DNA of 64,000 nucleotides from Hofstenia miamia (lineage: Eukaryota; Xenacoelomorpha; Acoela). A program made the position numbers and the translations under genes. The notes under the pieces are model-generated. The model did not search any database and had not been told where the DNA came from. It was given only the letters and a program-made list of their open reading frames with translations. This document shows, one piece after another, positions 1 through 12,324 of this stretch; position 1 is the stretch's first letter, and every line of letters starts with the position of its first letter. Location of the stretch: positions 1,508,635 to 1,572,634 of the forward strand of contig SCFE01000053.1 of the NCBI GenBank assembly GCA_004352715.1, given 5' to 3'.

Positions 1-984
1 GGCGGTGCAGGTGCATTAAAAAACTTTCACGGACTGACATGAAACGAAACTGGGATCAAAAATATATTCTGGTCTCACAAAAGAGCCCTAGTATATATAC
101 TCTATAAACATATATAGATAAGTGATGTGAGGATAAAGATTTTTAATGTAGCACTCGCTCATCAAAAAAAAGACTTAAGGAAATTTTCTTGGTTATTAAA
201 TTTGTTTAAACAATATCGATTGATGTTTGAATAAAATACACGCTTATTATGTGAACGTTAATTTTTACTATATTTGTAGTTTTACTATATTTTGTTCCAC
301 CAACATGTATATTTTCAAGATCCACTGTCGTAAAACAAACTTAGATTAAGACATGAAAACGTTCTTATTTGTAACCCATTTTCAATGCATGGAATTTATT
401 CCTCATTATTTATTATGTACATTTACATTAGCAGAAGCATTGAAATTCATAAATTTAGTTTCACAATGTGCTATTTGCATGTATGATATGTTTCTTGTGG
501 ATTTTTATACTATGAAATATTCAACGTTTAGAGAAAGTCTACATACTTTTCCAATACTGTATTGGGTCTGCCTCTATGTATAAACTAAACAGTCACTGGT
601 ATAGCGTAGACTACCATAAATAAGTTTGTATAAAGTGCTTTCTGAATTTTGAAATATCGACTAACAAAGAAATGCTAGAATTACCGTATTCAAAGTGATT
701 AAAAATGAATATCGATTTTAACAGTAAACGAAGTTTACTTTGCACAAATTCAATCACTGTTTGATGTCGCGGTGTTTCAAACACCTCCAACTTCTTTTAC
801 ATTATGTCGGTTAATAAATAGAATTAAAAAGTAATTAATTACTGGTTGGAACATGAAAAGCTTATTCAGTAAATACTTTGATTCAAGGTGATAGGTAAAT
901 GAACCAACTATGTTGTGTTTTCACCTAGGGACCAATATTGTTATTGGCCGAGAAATTTCATAGACAACAAATGCAGACATAAAA
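1..984. other. AT-rich non-coding sequence
   Basis: No supported gene or RNA is visible. The only sizeable open frame (353-583, plus, 76 codons) has a low-complexity hydrophobic translation with no motif I recognise, and is the length expected by chance in AT-rich DNA. The first 20 bases are G-rich compared with the rest and resemble the GC-rich patch near 3260-3345, so a repeat end may be present at the window edge. Confidence 0.6.
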
Positions 985-1154
985 TCACCTTGGAGTTGTA
1001 AAAATATAATGAAATGTATTTTAAAACTCTTACTTTTTAACATATAATGGTAAAAGTTTCAAAAGAAGCCCCTACGAGTTGCCATTTTTGGCTTGATTCG
1101 AGTTCAAGTCGATTTGGAACCGTAACTCGTGCATTTTAGTTGAGTTACGAGCTA
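985..1154 (+). repeat. First copy of a 170-bp duplication beside a 21-N gap
   Basis: This 170-bp segment recurs base for base immediately after the gap at 1155-1175 (second copy 1176-1345). Exact identity on both sides of a short N run is the signature of two overlapping contigs placed side by side without merging. A true tandem duplication is possible but less likely. The 3' part of each copy lies in the R2 repeat. Confidence 0.9.
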
Positions 1155-1175
1155 NNNNNNNNNNNNNNNNNNNNN
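1155..1175. other. Assembly gap (21 N)
   Basis: Run of N flanked by identical sequence on both sides. Confidence 1.
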
Positions 1176-1345
1176 TCACCTTGGAGTTGTAAAAATATAA
1201 TGAAATGTATTTTAAAACTCTTACTTTTTAACATATAATGGTAAAAGTTTCAAAAGAAGCCCCTACGAGTTGCCATTTTTGGCTTGATTCGAGTTCAAGT
1301 CGATTTGGAACCGTAACTCGTGCATTTTAGTTGAGTTACGAGCTA
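1176..1345 (+). repeat. Second copy of the 170-bp duplication
   Basis: Identical by eye to 985-1154. The sequence then continues into the rest of the R2 repeat, so this copy is the one in its natural context on the 3' side. Confidence 0.9.
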
Positions 1346-1640
1346 CAATTATGCTTAATTTTCTCGTCAGGCTAAGCTGTATATAACTGCTGCCCTATGT
1401 AAATGTGCAACAGAAATACAACATGCTAAGCTAAATGAGAGTAACTAAGCCTGATGTCTTACAGTTTGATATAAATAGTGAAAGGCCAATGGATTATTAG
1501 ACATTATAGGCAGAAACCGCAGAAAAACAGATGCATTCACGTTAAGACCGAGTTTGCTTCGAGTACTCGAAATGTCGAGGTTGAGTTTTTAGACTTCGAC
1601 TCAAATTTCGACTATTCAATTTCAAACATGGCATCAATAT

Positions 1641-3411
1641 TTTGATAGACTTCAATTTAGATTACGAAAAATGTCTAACTTTCACTTGTCTACCCTCGTT
1701 TTTACACGACAGTAAGAGTTCAACTTACGACCGAGTAGAGGCAAAATTGTGAATTTTTACAAGCAAAACGTTGTTTTTATCAATTATTGAAGATTTTTAT
1801 TATTTACTTAAATTAGGGGTTGTTTAACTAAATCGCAATCAACATGATAGCTATGACATAGCTCTCTACTCCTCCCCAAACCAAGGCAGAGCCATTGCGA
1901 TATAGCATTTAAAGATGAAAAAATAAATAGACGGAGAAGTAAGTGAGCTATAAAAGCCTTACATGCATAGCACTGGTTTCAGGAATTACGTGATTTATTT
2001 TGAGGCTTTGCAACTAATGTTTAATTGAAATTGCCTGTTAATTATGTCTAAAGTATTTGTTATGAAATTTATACATGACAAATTTAAAAATGTTACGCCA
2101 GAATTCAGTCAAGTAAAATTATCCAACAGTTAATGCAAATTTATCCTCAAATAATAAAGACACTATTAAATATTTAAAAGCCCTACTAGATACAAACAAG
2201 TTGTTAATATTTCAAAACTATTGGCAATTTTAATGTTATAACTTTAGTTTGAATTTCCACTAACACATAAAATTCATTAAACTATTCCAAAAATTAAAAA
2301 AACGCGTTTCAATAACATTCAAAGTTCAACCACTGGTTGACACATTCATGGAATTGACCAAAATGGTTAGCCCTAAATATTGTTGGTAGGTATCTGTTGC
2401 CAATTCTAACCCTCTACCTTCAATTTAATAATCTAATTATTGCGTGCTGTTACAAAATATATGGAACGACAATTTGATCTTCGCTTATTGAGTTATTAAC
2501 TTTATACTACCAACTAATTGTCTTACATTTATAAGATACTTAAATATTCAGCAATTGTTCTTAAAGAAGTATCAAAATCATTTAAAAGGAATATTATCGA
2601 ATACATGAAAAAGTATGGTACATTAGTTAATCAACAATAAATATTTAAATGCATGCTGCAGTATAGAGTTTCGAGATTTTGTATAAATTCCAAATAAACA
2701 ACTAGTTTCTGAATAAACGCACAAATAAACATTATCTAATAGAGATCGTCGACGCCTCGCTTCTATTTCAAGCGTACGTAAACATTTCAACTAATTGTTT
2801 GCTAATATCTTTTACCCTCAAGCTAATGTGTCGAATTCTTGTCGGAAAAGCAGAACTAGAGATCGGTTTTGCAGAACAATCCGTAAACGAGTCTCTCATA
2901 AATTTTAAGCAAACATTAATTCAATCAAGGTAATAAATTCCACGAAATGTGTTCGCACCAGATTGACATCTACTTTACGTCATTCGTATCAAACCAACTG
3001 GAAAATTTCCACAATTATTTACAACACTTTGTTTCTAGCATACAAAAATTATTCAACTTTAACCAGTAGAATTGCAAAATCTAATGGTGTTTACCAGTGA
3101 TTGACACGGGTGTAAAGTTTCAATCCCGACTTGCCTGAATCTGTTGAAAGTTAAAACCGTTGCTATATATTTTTTTTCAAATGTGATCAAAACAAATTAA
3201 CTAAATAATTTTTAAATTTAATGTACAACAATGAATATATGGGTGTTATCATAAGTGGATGCAGGTGCGGTTTTACGCGCACTTGCGAGTGTGCGGTGCA
3301 TTTCGGATACTGAAGTTTAACTGCGATGCGGGTGGAGATTTCTATTTGGTTACATGTGTAATTCTAAACTAATACTTAAACTACAAAATCTATTTAATAT
3401 AATGTTTTTAA
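1641..3411. other. AT-rich non-coding sequence
   Basis: No open frame of note and no recognisable element body. The patch at about 3255-3345 is GC- and TG-rich relative to its surroundings (TGCAGGTGCGG, GTGTGCGGTGC) and may be a repeat remnant, but I could not pair it with another complete copy. Confidence 0.55.
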
Positions 3412-3452
3412 CAGTGGCGTACGCAGGATGACATGGTGGAATGTCAATCTAT
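3412..3452 (+). mobile_element. Terminus of a hAT-like element (CAGTGGCGTA type)
   Basis: The sequence CAGTGGCGTACGCAGG followed by ACATGGTGGAATGTC reappears at 41064 as CAGTGGCGTACCCAGG followed by ACATGGTGGAATGTC. From established knowledge, CAGTGGCGTA starts are common at the ends of animal hAT-type DNA transposons. The other end and the target duplication were not found, so only the terminus is annotated. Confidence 0.45.
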
Positions 3453-5739
3453 GCATATTACATATTGAATGCAAGGTATTGACAAGAATCACATTTACTA
3501 AGTACGGTAAAGTACTTGAACAATTCTTTCAAGTGCGCATTGTCAAGTATGCAAAAAACCAAGTATTTCAAATAGTTTCACAACATCATCCACATCAATA
3601 ATAACATTGGCTCTAACAAAAAAGAAAAGTTCTTCAGTAGTCTGTGAATTTGTTTCATTCTAAGTAGGATTACGATTATTCAATGCCCTGATTGATACAT
3701 TAAGCGGGAATAAACAAAAAATTAATAAGTCTAAAATAACACTGTTGAAACATCATCTGGTCGCAATAAGCAGCATCCAATAAGGAATTAACTAGAATTT
3801 GGAACCCTATTGCAATAATAATTATTATTCATAAGCTTTCCATTCTAAGTAATAACAATTCAATCAACTTATTTTGGAAATATTCAAGTACAGCAAAGTC
3901 TATCGATATTAAAACTACAATTTTTAAAATGTAAATATCTTGCAAGAAAGAAAATTGTAATGATGGAATATTTAGGTTTGAATTAGAATCAACTTATTTA
4001 AGCGTGGATGTCCATAATATAGTGAGTTAAAAATGATTTCTACAATTAATTGACATTCTTGATTGCATCAATGTTTTTATAGCTTGAATAGATTTATATA
4101 TTGACTGACTTAGTTGATCTTCGAAAAGCAACTTTACTTAATTTACTAAATTATTAGCCCTGCCAATTCATCATTGGTTTTAGCGAGTGAAGACTTTCAT
4201 CAAAAAAATATAGCTCATGAAACAAGCCTAGATGATAAAGGAATTGAAATTTCTCACCAAAGGTGTGTGTTGCGTCAATGGGACACTATTCCTTGGACAA
4301 GTGCTCTATTGTAATGCACATGTTCTCAGGTAGGAAGTTTTCGGCTGAGGTCAAGTTGTGTCATGAGAGAAACATTATATCAACCATTATTGACATCATA
4401 GTCGACATTGATTTCCGTTGTGACTAGAAACCCAAGACGTTAACTAATGAAAAAGTGTTGAAACTGAGTATAACAATGTTTGTCTCTTAACCCTGACACC
4501 CCCCTTATGTTTATTAAGTGAGCTTTCTTGACATGGAGTTAAATATCCATTCATGTATAACTTAACTAGTTATTCCAAGCTCTGAAAACAGAATAATAGA
4601 AAATAATCACTTGGGACTTCCAGTTTTATCAATATATGAATATACTTTCAGGTTGAAATTCTCAACCTAGTATGTAATAGTGCAAAAATCCTGGAAATTG
4701 TTTCACAGTTAGCCCTAAGAAATTATTCTATATTTTTCATAGTGAACATTTTTAAGTTCCTTGGTGCACATCGAAACTAAATGCAAAAACTTCTTTTGGT
4801 TTAAAATGAAAAATAGTTTATTCTACATGTATTACTATAAAGCTCGTAGATGGATTGCAAATGCATATGCATTTTACAGACTAGACGCTTTCTTAATTTC
4901 TTAATTGTTTCCTGTCAATTCTGTTTCGTTGAATCCATGAAATATGGTTAATTAGATAAATATTTATATAAAATTTCTAACAATGCATTAATAAAATTTT
5001 AATAACTTGCAATTATAGAAAATCTTTGAAGCTTAATGCAAGTGTTAATCGACTCTTATGGATTATTCTCCGGAATAGCTTGCTTTCTCACATAATTTGA
5101 ATTTATATATTTATTATATTTGTGAAATATTTGAGAAACAAGTACCTTCAGAAGAAGTGTGAATGATTTTTCAGAATTTGTAGTGTGTTGAATTTATCGA
5201 ATAAAAGGCTGAAGGTGAGGTTTAAGGTTAGTCAATAAGTTGGTATATCAAATTTAAAATTTGTTTGAGACAGTAAATAGAATTCATGTCAATAACTTAA
5301 TTGACGGTGTGGTATTTACAAAATTAATATGTAACTATTTACAGAGGTACAAGTACTGTAAGGCAGAGTGCAAACGGTAGGTAGTAAAATTAATTCAAGT
5401 CTGCACATATCGTTGGTGTAGAAAAAAGCCAAAGTACCTTAGAAATACCGTTATCTATGTGTGATTGCTTGTTTATATGTAAAACTGTCACTAAAGTAAC
5501 AAATTTATATTACTTTATTACTTTTCATTTAACTTACTATTTTTCATTCTCATAAATTATCGTTTATTCAAGTAGAGAACTTTACTGAAGCTCATGCTAA
5601 TAAGTATGTTGTGCATTGTGTTCATATTGGTGGATATTTTTTCTATATTTAATTTGTTAACAACAATATTGGGAAAAATATTACAAAAAATAACGCATAG
5701 GTAACAAATGATTTTCCCAAATGGTAACGCCTTACTAAT
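3453..5739. other. AT-rich non-coding sequence
   Basis: No gene, RNA or element could be supported. All open frames are short. Confidence 0.6.
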
Positions 5740-6097
5740 TACTTGCCAACGAGATGAACTTTTTGAGCTCGGCTGTGCTCATTTTAATTTTGAGAATGTT
5801 CTGCTCGGCTCGGCTCTTCTCGTCATTTAGAACCTTTCAATGAAGCTCGTCGTAGCTCCATATTTTTTTTTTAAAAACATTGCGCTTTCATAATTTTTGA
5901 CATAGCTCTTCCTATTATTTAATAAACATTTTCAAATAGGATTATATGAAAGGCATATTAAACGAAATAATTAGAAAAATATGCATAATCAGATTCACAA
6001 GTAGAACTATAAATTTGCTTTGCTTAAGAAGGCTTGCTTCGGACTTGTTGCAGTGCTCAAGCTCAGTTTGGCTCGGCTCGGTTCCTTGACAAGTCTG
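5740..6097 (+). mobile_element. Dispersed repeat R1, copy A (hAT-like MITE)
   Basis: About 360-bp element with imperfect inverted ends: a start like ACTTGCCAACGAG and an end like GGTTCCTTGACAAGTCTG. Both flanks of the body carry repeated GCTCGGCTCG, while the core is AT-rich and contains TCTTCCTATTATTTAATAA. The same order of motifs is found at 39059-39421 (same strand) and 59992-60309 (opposite strand). The ends deduced from the three copies (CAGACTTGTCAACGAGCC) begin with CAG, as hAT termini often do. No coding capacity; mobility must have been provided in trans. No convincing 8-bp target duplication is left. Confidence 0.7.
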
Positions 6098-7440
6098 AAC
6101 GCAGTTTATTACTAATTTCTAAGATATTGTAGCATATTATAGTAATGCATTGCATTCGTAGCACGTTGTACGCAAATCTGCTTATAAATAATTCCAAGTT
6201 AGAGTTTATTGAAAAATTTATTCGATTTTTGAAAAAAGGGTTCTAAAAAGCTCTCTACCTTTAAAATCACACTATTTTATGTTTTTATGTAGTTGCCACC
6301 ATAACTGTGCCCTAGCTACCCTTATTTTTACTTGGTAAGGAGCCAAATGGCAAATTCCCCCAGTATCTTCCAAATTCACTGGTATAGCCTCATGCTGTAC
6401 ACCATTTTGCAGAGCATCAAAAACCTAAGAGATCCATATAAACTTCCCCAAGTATTCCTTATTTCGCTTGTCAAGAGAAGCTCTTAAATTTTCCCAGTAT
6501 TAAAATTGCACGATAGGTAAATAGTTTAATGACGTAACAGTGAAATTTAATTGAAACTTATAACAGACCCACACGTAAATTATGAAGAAAATCTTCATAA
6601 AATGCACAAAGTAATAAATCCACTCAATAGTAGTCTATTCACAAGTGTAGTGCTTACACCAACTATTTTAATTGCGAAAATTAAATTTCTTACTTCATTA
6701 GGCGACCAAAAAGGCGAGAAAAAATAGATTATCTTATTATCTGGCAATTGTACAGTGACTTGAATTATATTTTTACAAAAAACTAAATAGTTTTGCAAAT
6801 TGGCAAAATCAATGTTATGCAATTAAACGTATGCATTACAGAAGTCTAGGTACAGAGCTCAAATGGCACACATAACGATAAGAAATAAACTTCTTTTGAA
6901 TATTAAACGATTCATAATTCATTAAAAAGTTAAAAATACCCAAATTTTTCAGTTTTTTATCTGCTGTTAACAGTGTTTTGCACACCGTTTTAGGGGAACT
7001 TTACATGCCAAATGGTACTTTCTATGTGATCTCTAATTTTTAAACCTATTTTCCAAATGGGGTTGATTCTGCCCATTAGGTTTTCAACATTAAATTTGAT
7101 CGGTTAAATAAAAACAAATTTTAAATATTTTAAAAAATTATAAAAACTCAAATGTGAAAGCATTCTCAGGTATTTTGTCAATATTTTGACATTTTCGCTT
7201 TAGTTGAACACAACTGAGGTGTCCCCATCAAGAAATACTGTGTAGTCCCTGCATGCAATTAATTATTGCCTTGAAAAAAATTATTTCAATTCTTACTACT
7301 TGACTTACTTTAACAAACACTTTCTCAAATTTTATTGTGTTAATAAAATGTTTTTGTACATTGTTTTTGCATAAGAATATATTTAATTTGAGTTTTTGCT
7401 TTAGAATTAAAAATTTTTATTTCACCAATACGTACCGTCA
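6098..7440. other. AT-rich non-coding sequence
   Basis: A 75-codon minus-strand open frame at 6595-6822 has no recognisable motif and is probably chance. Nothing else seen. Confidence 0.6.
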
Positions 7441-8468
7441 TATATATATATATATATANNNNNNNNNNNNNNNNNNNNNNNNNNNNNNNNNNNNNNNNNN
7501 NNNNNNNNNNNNNNNNNNNNNNNNNNNNNNNNNNNNNNNNNNNNNNNNNNNNNNNNNNNNNNNNNNNNNNNNNNNNNNNNNNNNNNNNNNNNNNNNNNNN
7601 NNNNNNNNNNNNNNNNNNNNNNNNNNNNNNNNNNNNNNNNNNNNNNNNNNNNNNNNNNNNNNNNNNNNNNNNNNNNNNNNNNNNNNNNNNNNNNNNNNNN
7701 NNNNNNNNNNNNNNNNNNNNNNNNNNNNNNNNNNNNNNNNNNNNNNNNNNNNNNNNNNNNNNNNNNNNNNNNNNNNNNNNNNNNNNNNNNNNNNNNNNNN
7801 NNNNNNNNNNNNNNNNNNNNNNNNNNNNNNNNNNNNNNNNNNNNNNNNNNNNNNNNNNNNNNNNNNNNNNNNNNNNNNNNNNNNNNNNNNNNNNNNNNNN
7901 NNNNNNNNNNNNNNNNNNNNNNNNNNNNNNNNNNNNNNNNNNNNNNNNNNNNNNNNNNNNNNNNNNNNNNNNNNNNNNNNNNNNNNNNNNNNNNNNNNNN
8001 NNNNNNNNNNNNNNNNNNNNNNNNNNNNNNNNNNNNNNNNNNNNNNNNNNNNNNNNNNNNNNNNNNNNNNNNNNNNNNNNNNNNNNNNNNNNNNNNNNNN
8101 NNNNNNNNNNNNNNNNNNNNNNNNNNNNNNNNNNNNNNNNNNNNNNNNNNNNNNNNNNNNNNNNNNNNNNNNNNNNNNNNNNNNNNNNNNNNNNNNNNNN
8201 NNNNNNNNNNNNNNNNNNNNNNNNNNNNNNNNNNNNNNNNNNNNNNNNNNNNNNNNNNNNNNNNNNNNNNNNNNNNNNNNNNNNNNNNNNNNNNNNNNNN
8301 NNNNNNNNNNNNNNNNNNNNNNNNNNNNNNNNNNNNNNNNNNNNNNNNNNNNNNNNNNNNNNNNNNNNNNNNNNNNNNNNNNNNNNNNNNNNNNNNNNNN
8401 NNNNNNNNNNNNNNNNNNNNNNNNNNNNNNNNNNNNNNNNNNNNNNNNNNNNNNNNNNTATATATATA
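7441..8468. repeat. (TA)n microsatellite containing a 1000-N gap
   Basis: TA repeat at 7441-7458, N from 7459 to 8458, TA repeat again at 8459-8468. The 1000-base size is a conventional placeholder for an unknown length, so long open frames drawn through it mean nothing. Confidence 0.95.
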
Positions 8469-10669
8469 ATTATGGAAGACCATAGCAAATGTTAAGCTAA
8501 GTCCTAGCATTGACAAAATTTTTACTATTTAGACGAAAGCTTGTATTCCAATAAGCAAAATTGCACATGTTTATAGGCAATCTGACTAATCCAGACTTTA
8601 GAAACTTTTCATAGTAACACCAATTAGCAATATTTAATTCATTTTTCGTTTTAAGCTTAACATTACTAATAAAAATGTTTTAATAAGCTTTGTATCATTA
8701 GTTCCAATCCGTCATTGGCTAATTTAGGTCATTTGGATTATAAAGTGTTGATTTCAACCATATATCTTAGCTTTGAAAACAAAAATATTTTAAAGATGCT
8801 CTCAGTTGAGCTACTTCCAAAATATCGAAATACAAATCAATCATTCTCTGTGATAATTTGTATATTTATTTGTAGATTGCAGCGGGGGCATTGTTTCAAG
8901 TAGATTACTTAAAGATTCGATTGTTTCCATTAGAAATATTTTACTATTAATTAACATTCTTCCCAGCAATTATTGCAATCTTTATCAGGTGCAATCTTAT
9001 TTGTCGATGAATGGCCTCAAAATTATAAAAATCAATTAATTTAGTGATATTTAGAAATTTTATAACAATTGTGATAATCCACTTTAACTAGCTGCAACCA
9101 TATGTAAGACTTGAAAAGCTGTCATTGGCAACTACATAAGTTTAATACCGTAAAATGCAATGCATAGAACATTTATAAAAATATATATCAGCATATACAT
9201 ACAAACATAAATAATTTCCTATCTGCAGATTAGACAGCCTAACTATTTTATCTAATTATATCTATGCTGATATATATTAAGTATTCTATTGGTTATTCAC
9301 ATAAACATTGATATTTCAGCCTACAAAAAGCAAAAACGTCGTAAGATAGTTTTAATTTGTACAGAGAACGAGATATAAATATTAGACAACATACTTTTTA
9401 AAAACCAATTTGTTAAGAAAAATCTTGAATTTGAATTTTCTATATGCTTTGAATAATGTTCATATTTTAAACAATAAAAACTATGTGGGTTTTAGTCATC
9501 GTGGATTTTTTTACTTCATTGCAATTTTTTGTGAATTACAGATGATTTTGTATATATTTATATTTACTCTTGAATATTTATATCATATACAGTATAGGCT
9601 TGCAAACTTTTGTAGTGTTGCATTAGTTAGCTGCAACAAAATATATAGAATAATTAGCGCAAGTATTGAACATAAGATTCAAGAGAAATTTTAATGTGAC
9701 GTTAAAATATATATTTCACATTTAGTAAAGGAAATTTTTTCTTAATTCAATTTAGTTTTTTTAATTTCGTTAAAATAATTCATCCAAGTAAAAATGATTT
9801 ATTGTAAGGTTTTCTAAACTACAAAAATACAAATTAATTAATATAATGGCAATAAAATTTTGAACGCGAACATGGATCAGGCATTGGACATTTTTACAAA
9901 AAAAAGAAGTATGCAACAACTATTGCATTGTTCTTTTTACCTACATGATCGGTGTAGGCTCTGAAATTGTACCAACATGAACTTCATTGTTTTCTCTTGA
10001 TCACCTGAATTGAAAAGAAACTAAAGCTATCTTGCCATAAATGAACCTCTATGGGCATTAGGTTTTCGACGAGTTCATTCCTTGCTTTAGATAAACCAAA
10101 ATCAATAATTGAAATGTATCACTCATTACAGTTCATATGGATTATCCTCAACATTTCCAGCTTCTTTAATTCACGATTTGAAAGAAAATTTGCCTTTTAT
10201 TGCTTGTCATCTCTCGAGAGAGATAATCAGTGAGAATAAAAGAAACCGTTCTTTGCTCATAATTCAATACACCTCTAATATATTATAACATTTTAGTAAA
10301 TCATGCACTGTTACAATTAATTCTAGCATGAATTATGCCTAGATAAAACATCTCATGAGAAAACCTTTAAAGTAATTGTTGAAACTTCTTCTCTCAATTC
10401 ATGTGCATGGTTCAATTTCATTGGGGAAAGAATTTTAATTTTTTCTGAGCTTTGAACTTTGTTAGATTAAAATGGGCTTATTGTATACTTGGTTAAGACA
10501 ACCTTTAAAAGCTTTTGTTTTCTTAATTTTTTGCATAATTTAATAAAAAACTTTACTCATTGCTTTTTTGTTTAGAGATAATTATTTTTTGCTTGTCTAT
10601 TCTTTTGTCATAGTCAAATGAGAAAATGCTTTTAACGCTGTCAACTTATTTACTTTCGAAAATTTCATT
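8469..10669. other. AT-rich non-coding sequence with one inverted repeat
   Basis: Open frames at 8715-8903 and 9410-9694 (plus) have chance-like compositions. A perfect 15-bp inverted repeat (arms 9181-9195 and 9263-9277) is described separately. Confidence 0.55.
9181..9277. repeat. 97-bp inverted repeat, 15-bp arms
   Basis: The left arm ATATATATCAGCATA and the right arm TATGCTGATATATAT are exact reverse complements with a 67-bp loop. It could be a small hairpin element or chance in TA-rich DNA; the non-TA core CAGCATA makes pure chance less likely. Confidence 0.5.
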
Positions 10670-10691
10670 TTATATATATATATATATATAA
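10670..10691. repeat. (TA)n microsatellite
   Basis: Uninterrupted TA dinucleotides, about 20 bp. Confidence 0.95.
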
Positions 10692-10878
10692 ATCTCAAAG
10701 TGATCAGGATTTACTTTAAACTCAGTGTGAAAACATTTGATGTCATTATGTGGCATATAAAACAAGCTTTCTGCTGTTGCAGATATTAGTAAATAGAAAT
10801 ATATGAATTGTTTTTAATATACCTGTGATTGTTGCAACGACAAATAGGAAATACTATTATGTACATGAAATATCAATC

Positions 10879-10883
<5 letters not shown>

Positions 10884-10920
<37 letters not shown>
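10884..10920. repeat. (TA)n microsatellite
   Basis: Uninterrupted TA dinucleotides, about 37 bp. Confidence 0.95.
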
Positions 10921-10926
<6 letters not shown>

Positions 10927-12290
10927 GTTGGGTAAAATAGTTTTAAAAAATGAGTGTTCACAACTTAAAACACTAGTACATCATCGTAGAAAATGCAATG
11001 CTCTTAAATTTTTCTCTTGATACTTATCTTAAGATAGGTTTTACCAACCTTTTGTTAAATGAGTTTGTCATGATATCATACGTCTCTTGGCTGTAAAAAT
11101 CAGGATAATTACAATTTAGCTTTCTTGATGTAAATCCCAGCTCGCCTCCGCAAGGATTTTGCAATTTGTATTTCTGTGTGCGCTTACTGATATTTTGCTA
11201 AACCAATATATTATGTTTTACAGTGATTTTATATTTCAGTGAACTTTAAAATAAGTCACTAGTTTAATGTCTCTTACATATTGCAGTAGCATTGATAGTT
11301 CCACATGAAATCTCCCCAATTTTATAAAGGTATTTGCAATTCGAGTGCGATTAAATTTCTCTCTCATTCGTTTAGATGATGAAAATGTATACCCCTAGAA
11401 AAATAAATTCACAATATTTTGCCCAAATTAAGAAATTATAATGATAATGGACTATTTTCACGTTAATTACGCTTATTGTTAAAATCAAAGCAAAAGACAA
11501 AGAGTGAATGCTTCTCTCATGCAGATAAATCTGATGTCGCAGAATACAAAAACTATGGCAACTTTTTAAATAATCTGTTCATTTTCCAATGATAATTGAA
11601 TGTTTAATTTAATAAATTAAATGCTATGACAGATTCCCGTCTGCATCTGTTTCATGGGACTTCCATCCTACCCAATGAGATGGTAATTACCATAGAAAAC
11701 AGAGACATGATTGAAAAATATTTTAGAAATTCTTTTATTTAGCGCTAATTTCCCTAGAACTTAGCAAATACTTTTTAAATACCTTAGAATACTTCAATAA
11801 TATCGTGTTTTTTTATTGCAACCAGTAATTATAACGTGAGAACCTGTCAATAAGTCCGATTTTGTTTGCAAATGAGATTTTAACAAAATCTTTCTCGTAT
11901 TTCTCCGTCGAGGCGAACTAATTAAAAATATTTGTTCAAATCTGGAGTTGAACGTTTTCAAAAACCGTCTTCTAACTTGTCTTGCTAACAAAAGTCAATT
12001 ACCAGATACAATCGACACTGTGTCTAGATTATTAATGATTATTTGATTTGTTATCTGTTTTCTCTGAAGTAATCTACAAGAGCAGGCTGACTTGGACTAG
12101 ACATGTATCTCTTATCCTAATTTAGAATAAACCATTGAAAAAATGATAAATCAATAATACCAAAGAAAAGCTTCACTATCAGTGTCTTTCAATGATAGAG
12201 GTTAAATAATATTTTGACTATTTTCAAAAGAAAGTCCTATTCACTTAGATAAGAACTTGTTTCTTCTTTAAATACTTATTATTTGTTTAA

Positions 12291-12324
12291 TATATATATA
12301 TATATATATATATATCTATATATA
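12291..12324. repeat. (TA)n microsatellite
   Basis: TA dinucleotides with one C interruption near the 3' end. Confidence 0.95.

Larger units (their letters stand above)
1090..1640 (+). repeat. Dispersed repeat R2, copy 1
   Basis: Member of a dispersed family seen three times here (also about 53095-53460 and 60338-60660). Shared landmarks in the same order are an entry rich in CGAGTT/AACTCG, then TTTTCTCGT.AG.CTAA, then GACAGAAATACAA.ATG with TAAGCTAAATG, then AAATAGTGAAA, and an exit again rich in TTCGAGT. The CGAGT motifs at both ends suggest loosely inverted termini, so a non-autonomous DNA transposon is plausible. This copy is inflated by the 170-bp duplication and gap. No coding capacity is seen. 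Confidence 0.65.

Noticed and set aside
7337-8516. Open frames of 360-380 codons on both strands
   Set aside because: They consist almost entirely of N; the gap is a placeholder. The same applies to the long frames at 28575-29656, 31641-32877, 55842-56571 and 57660-58172.
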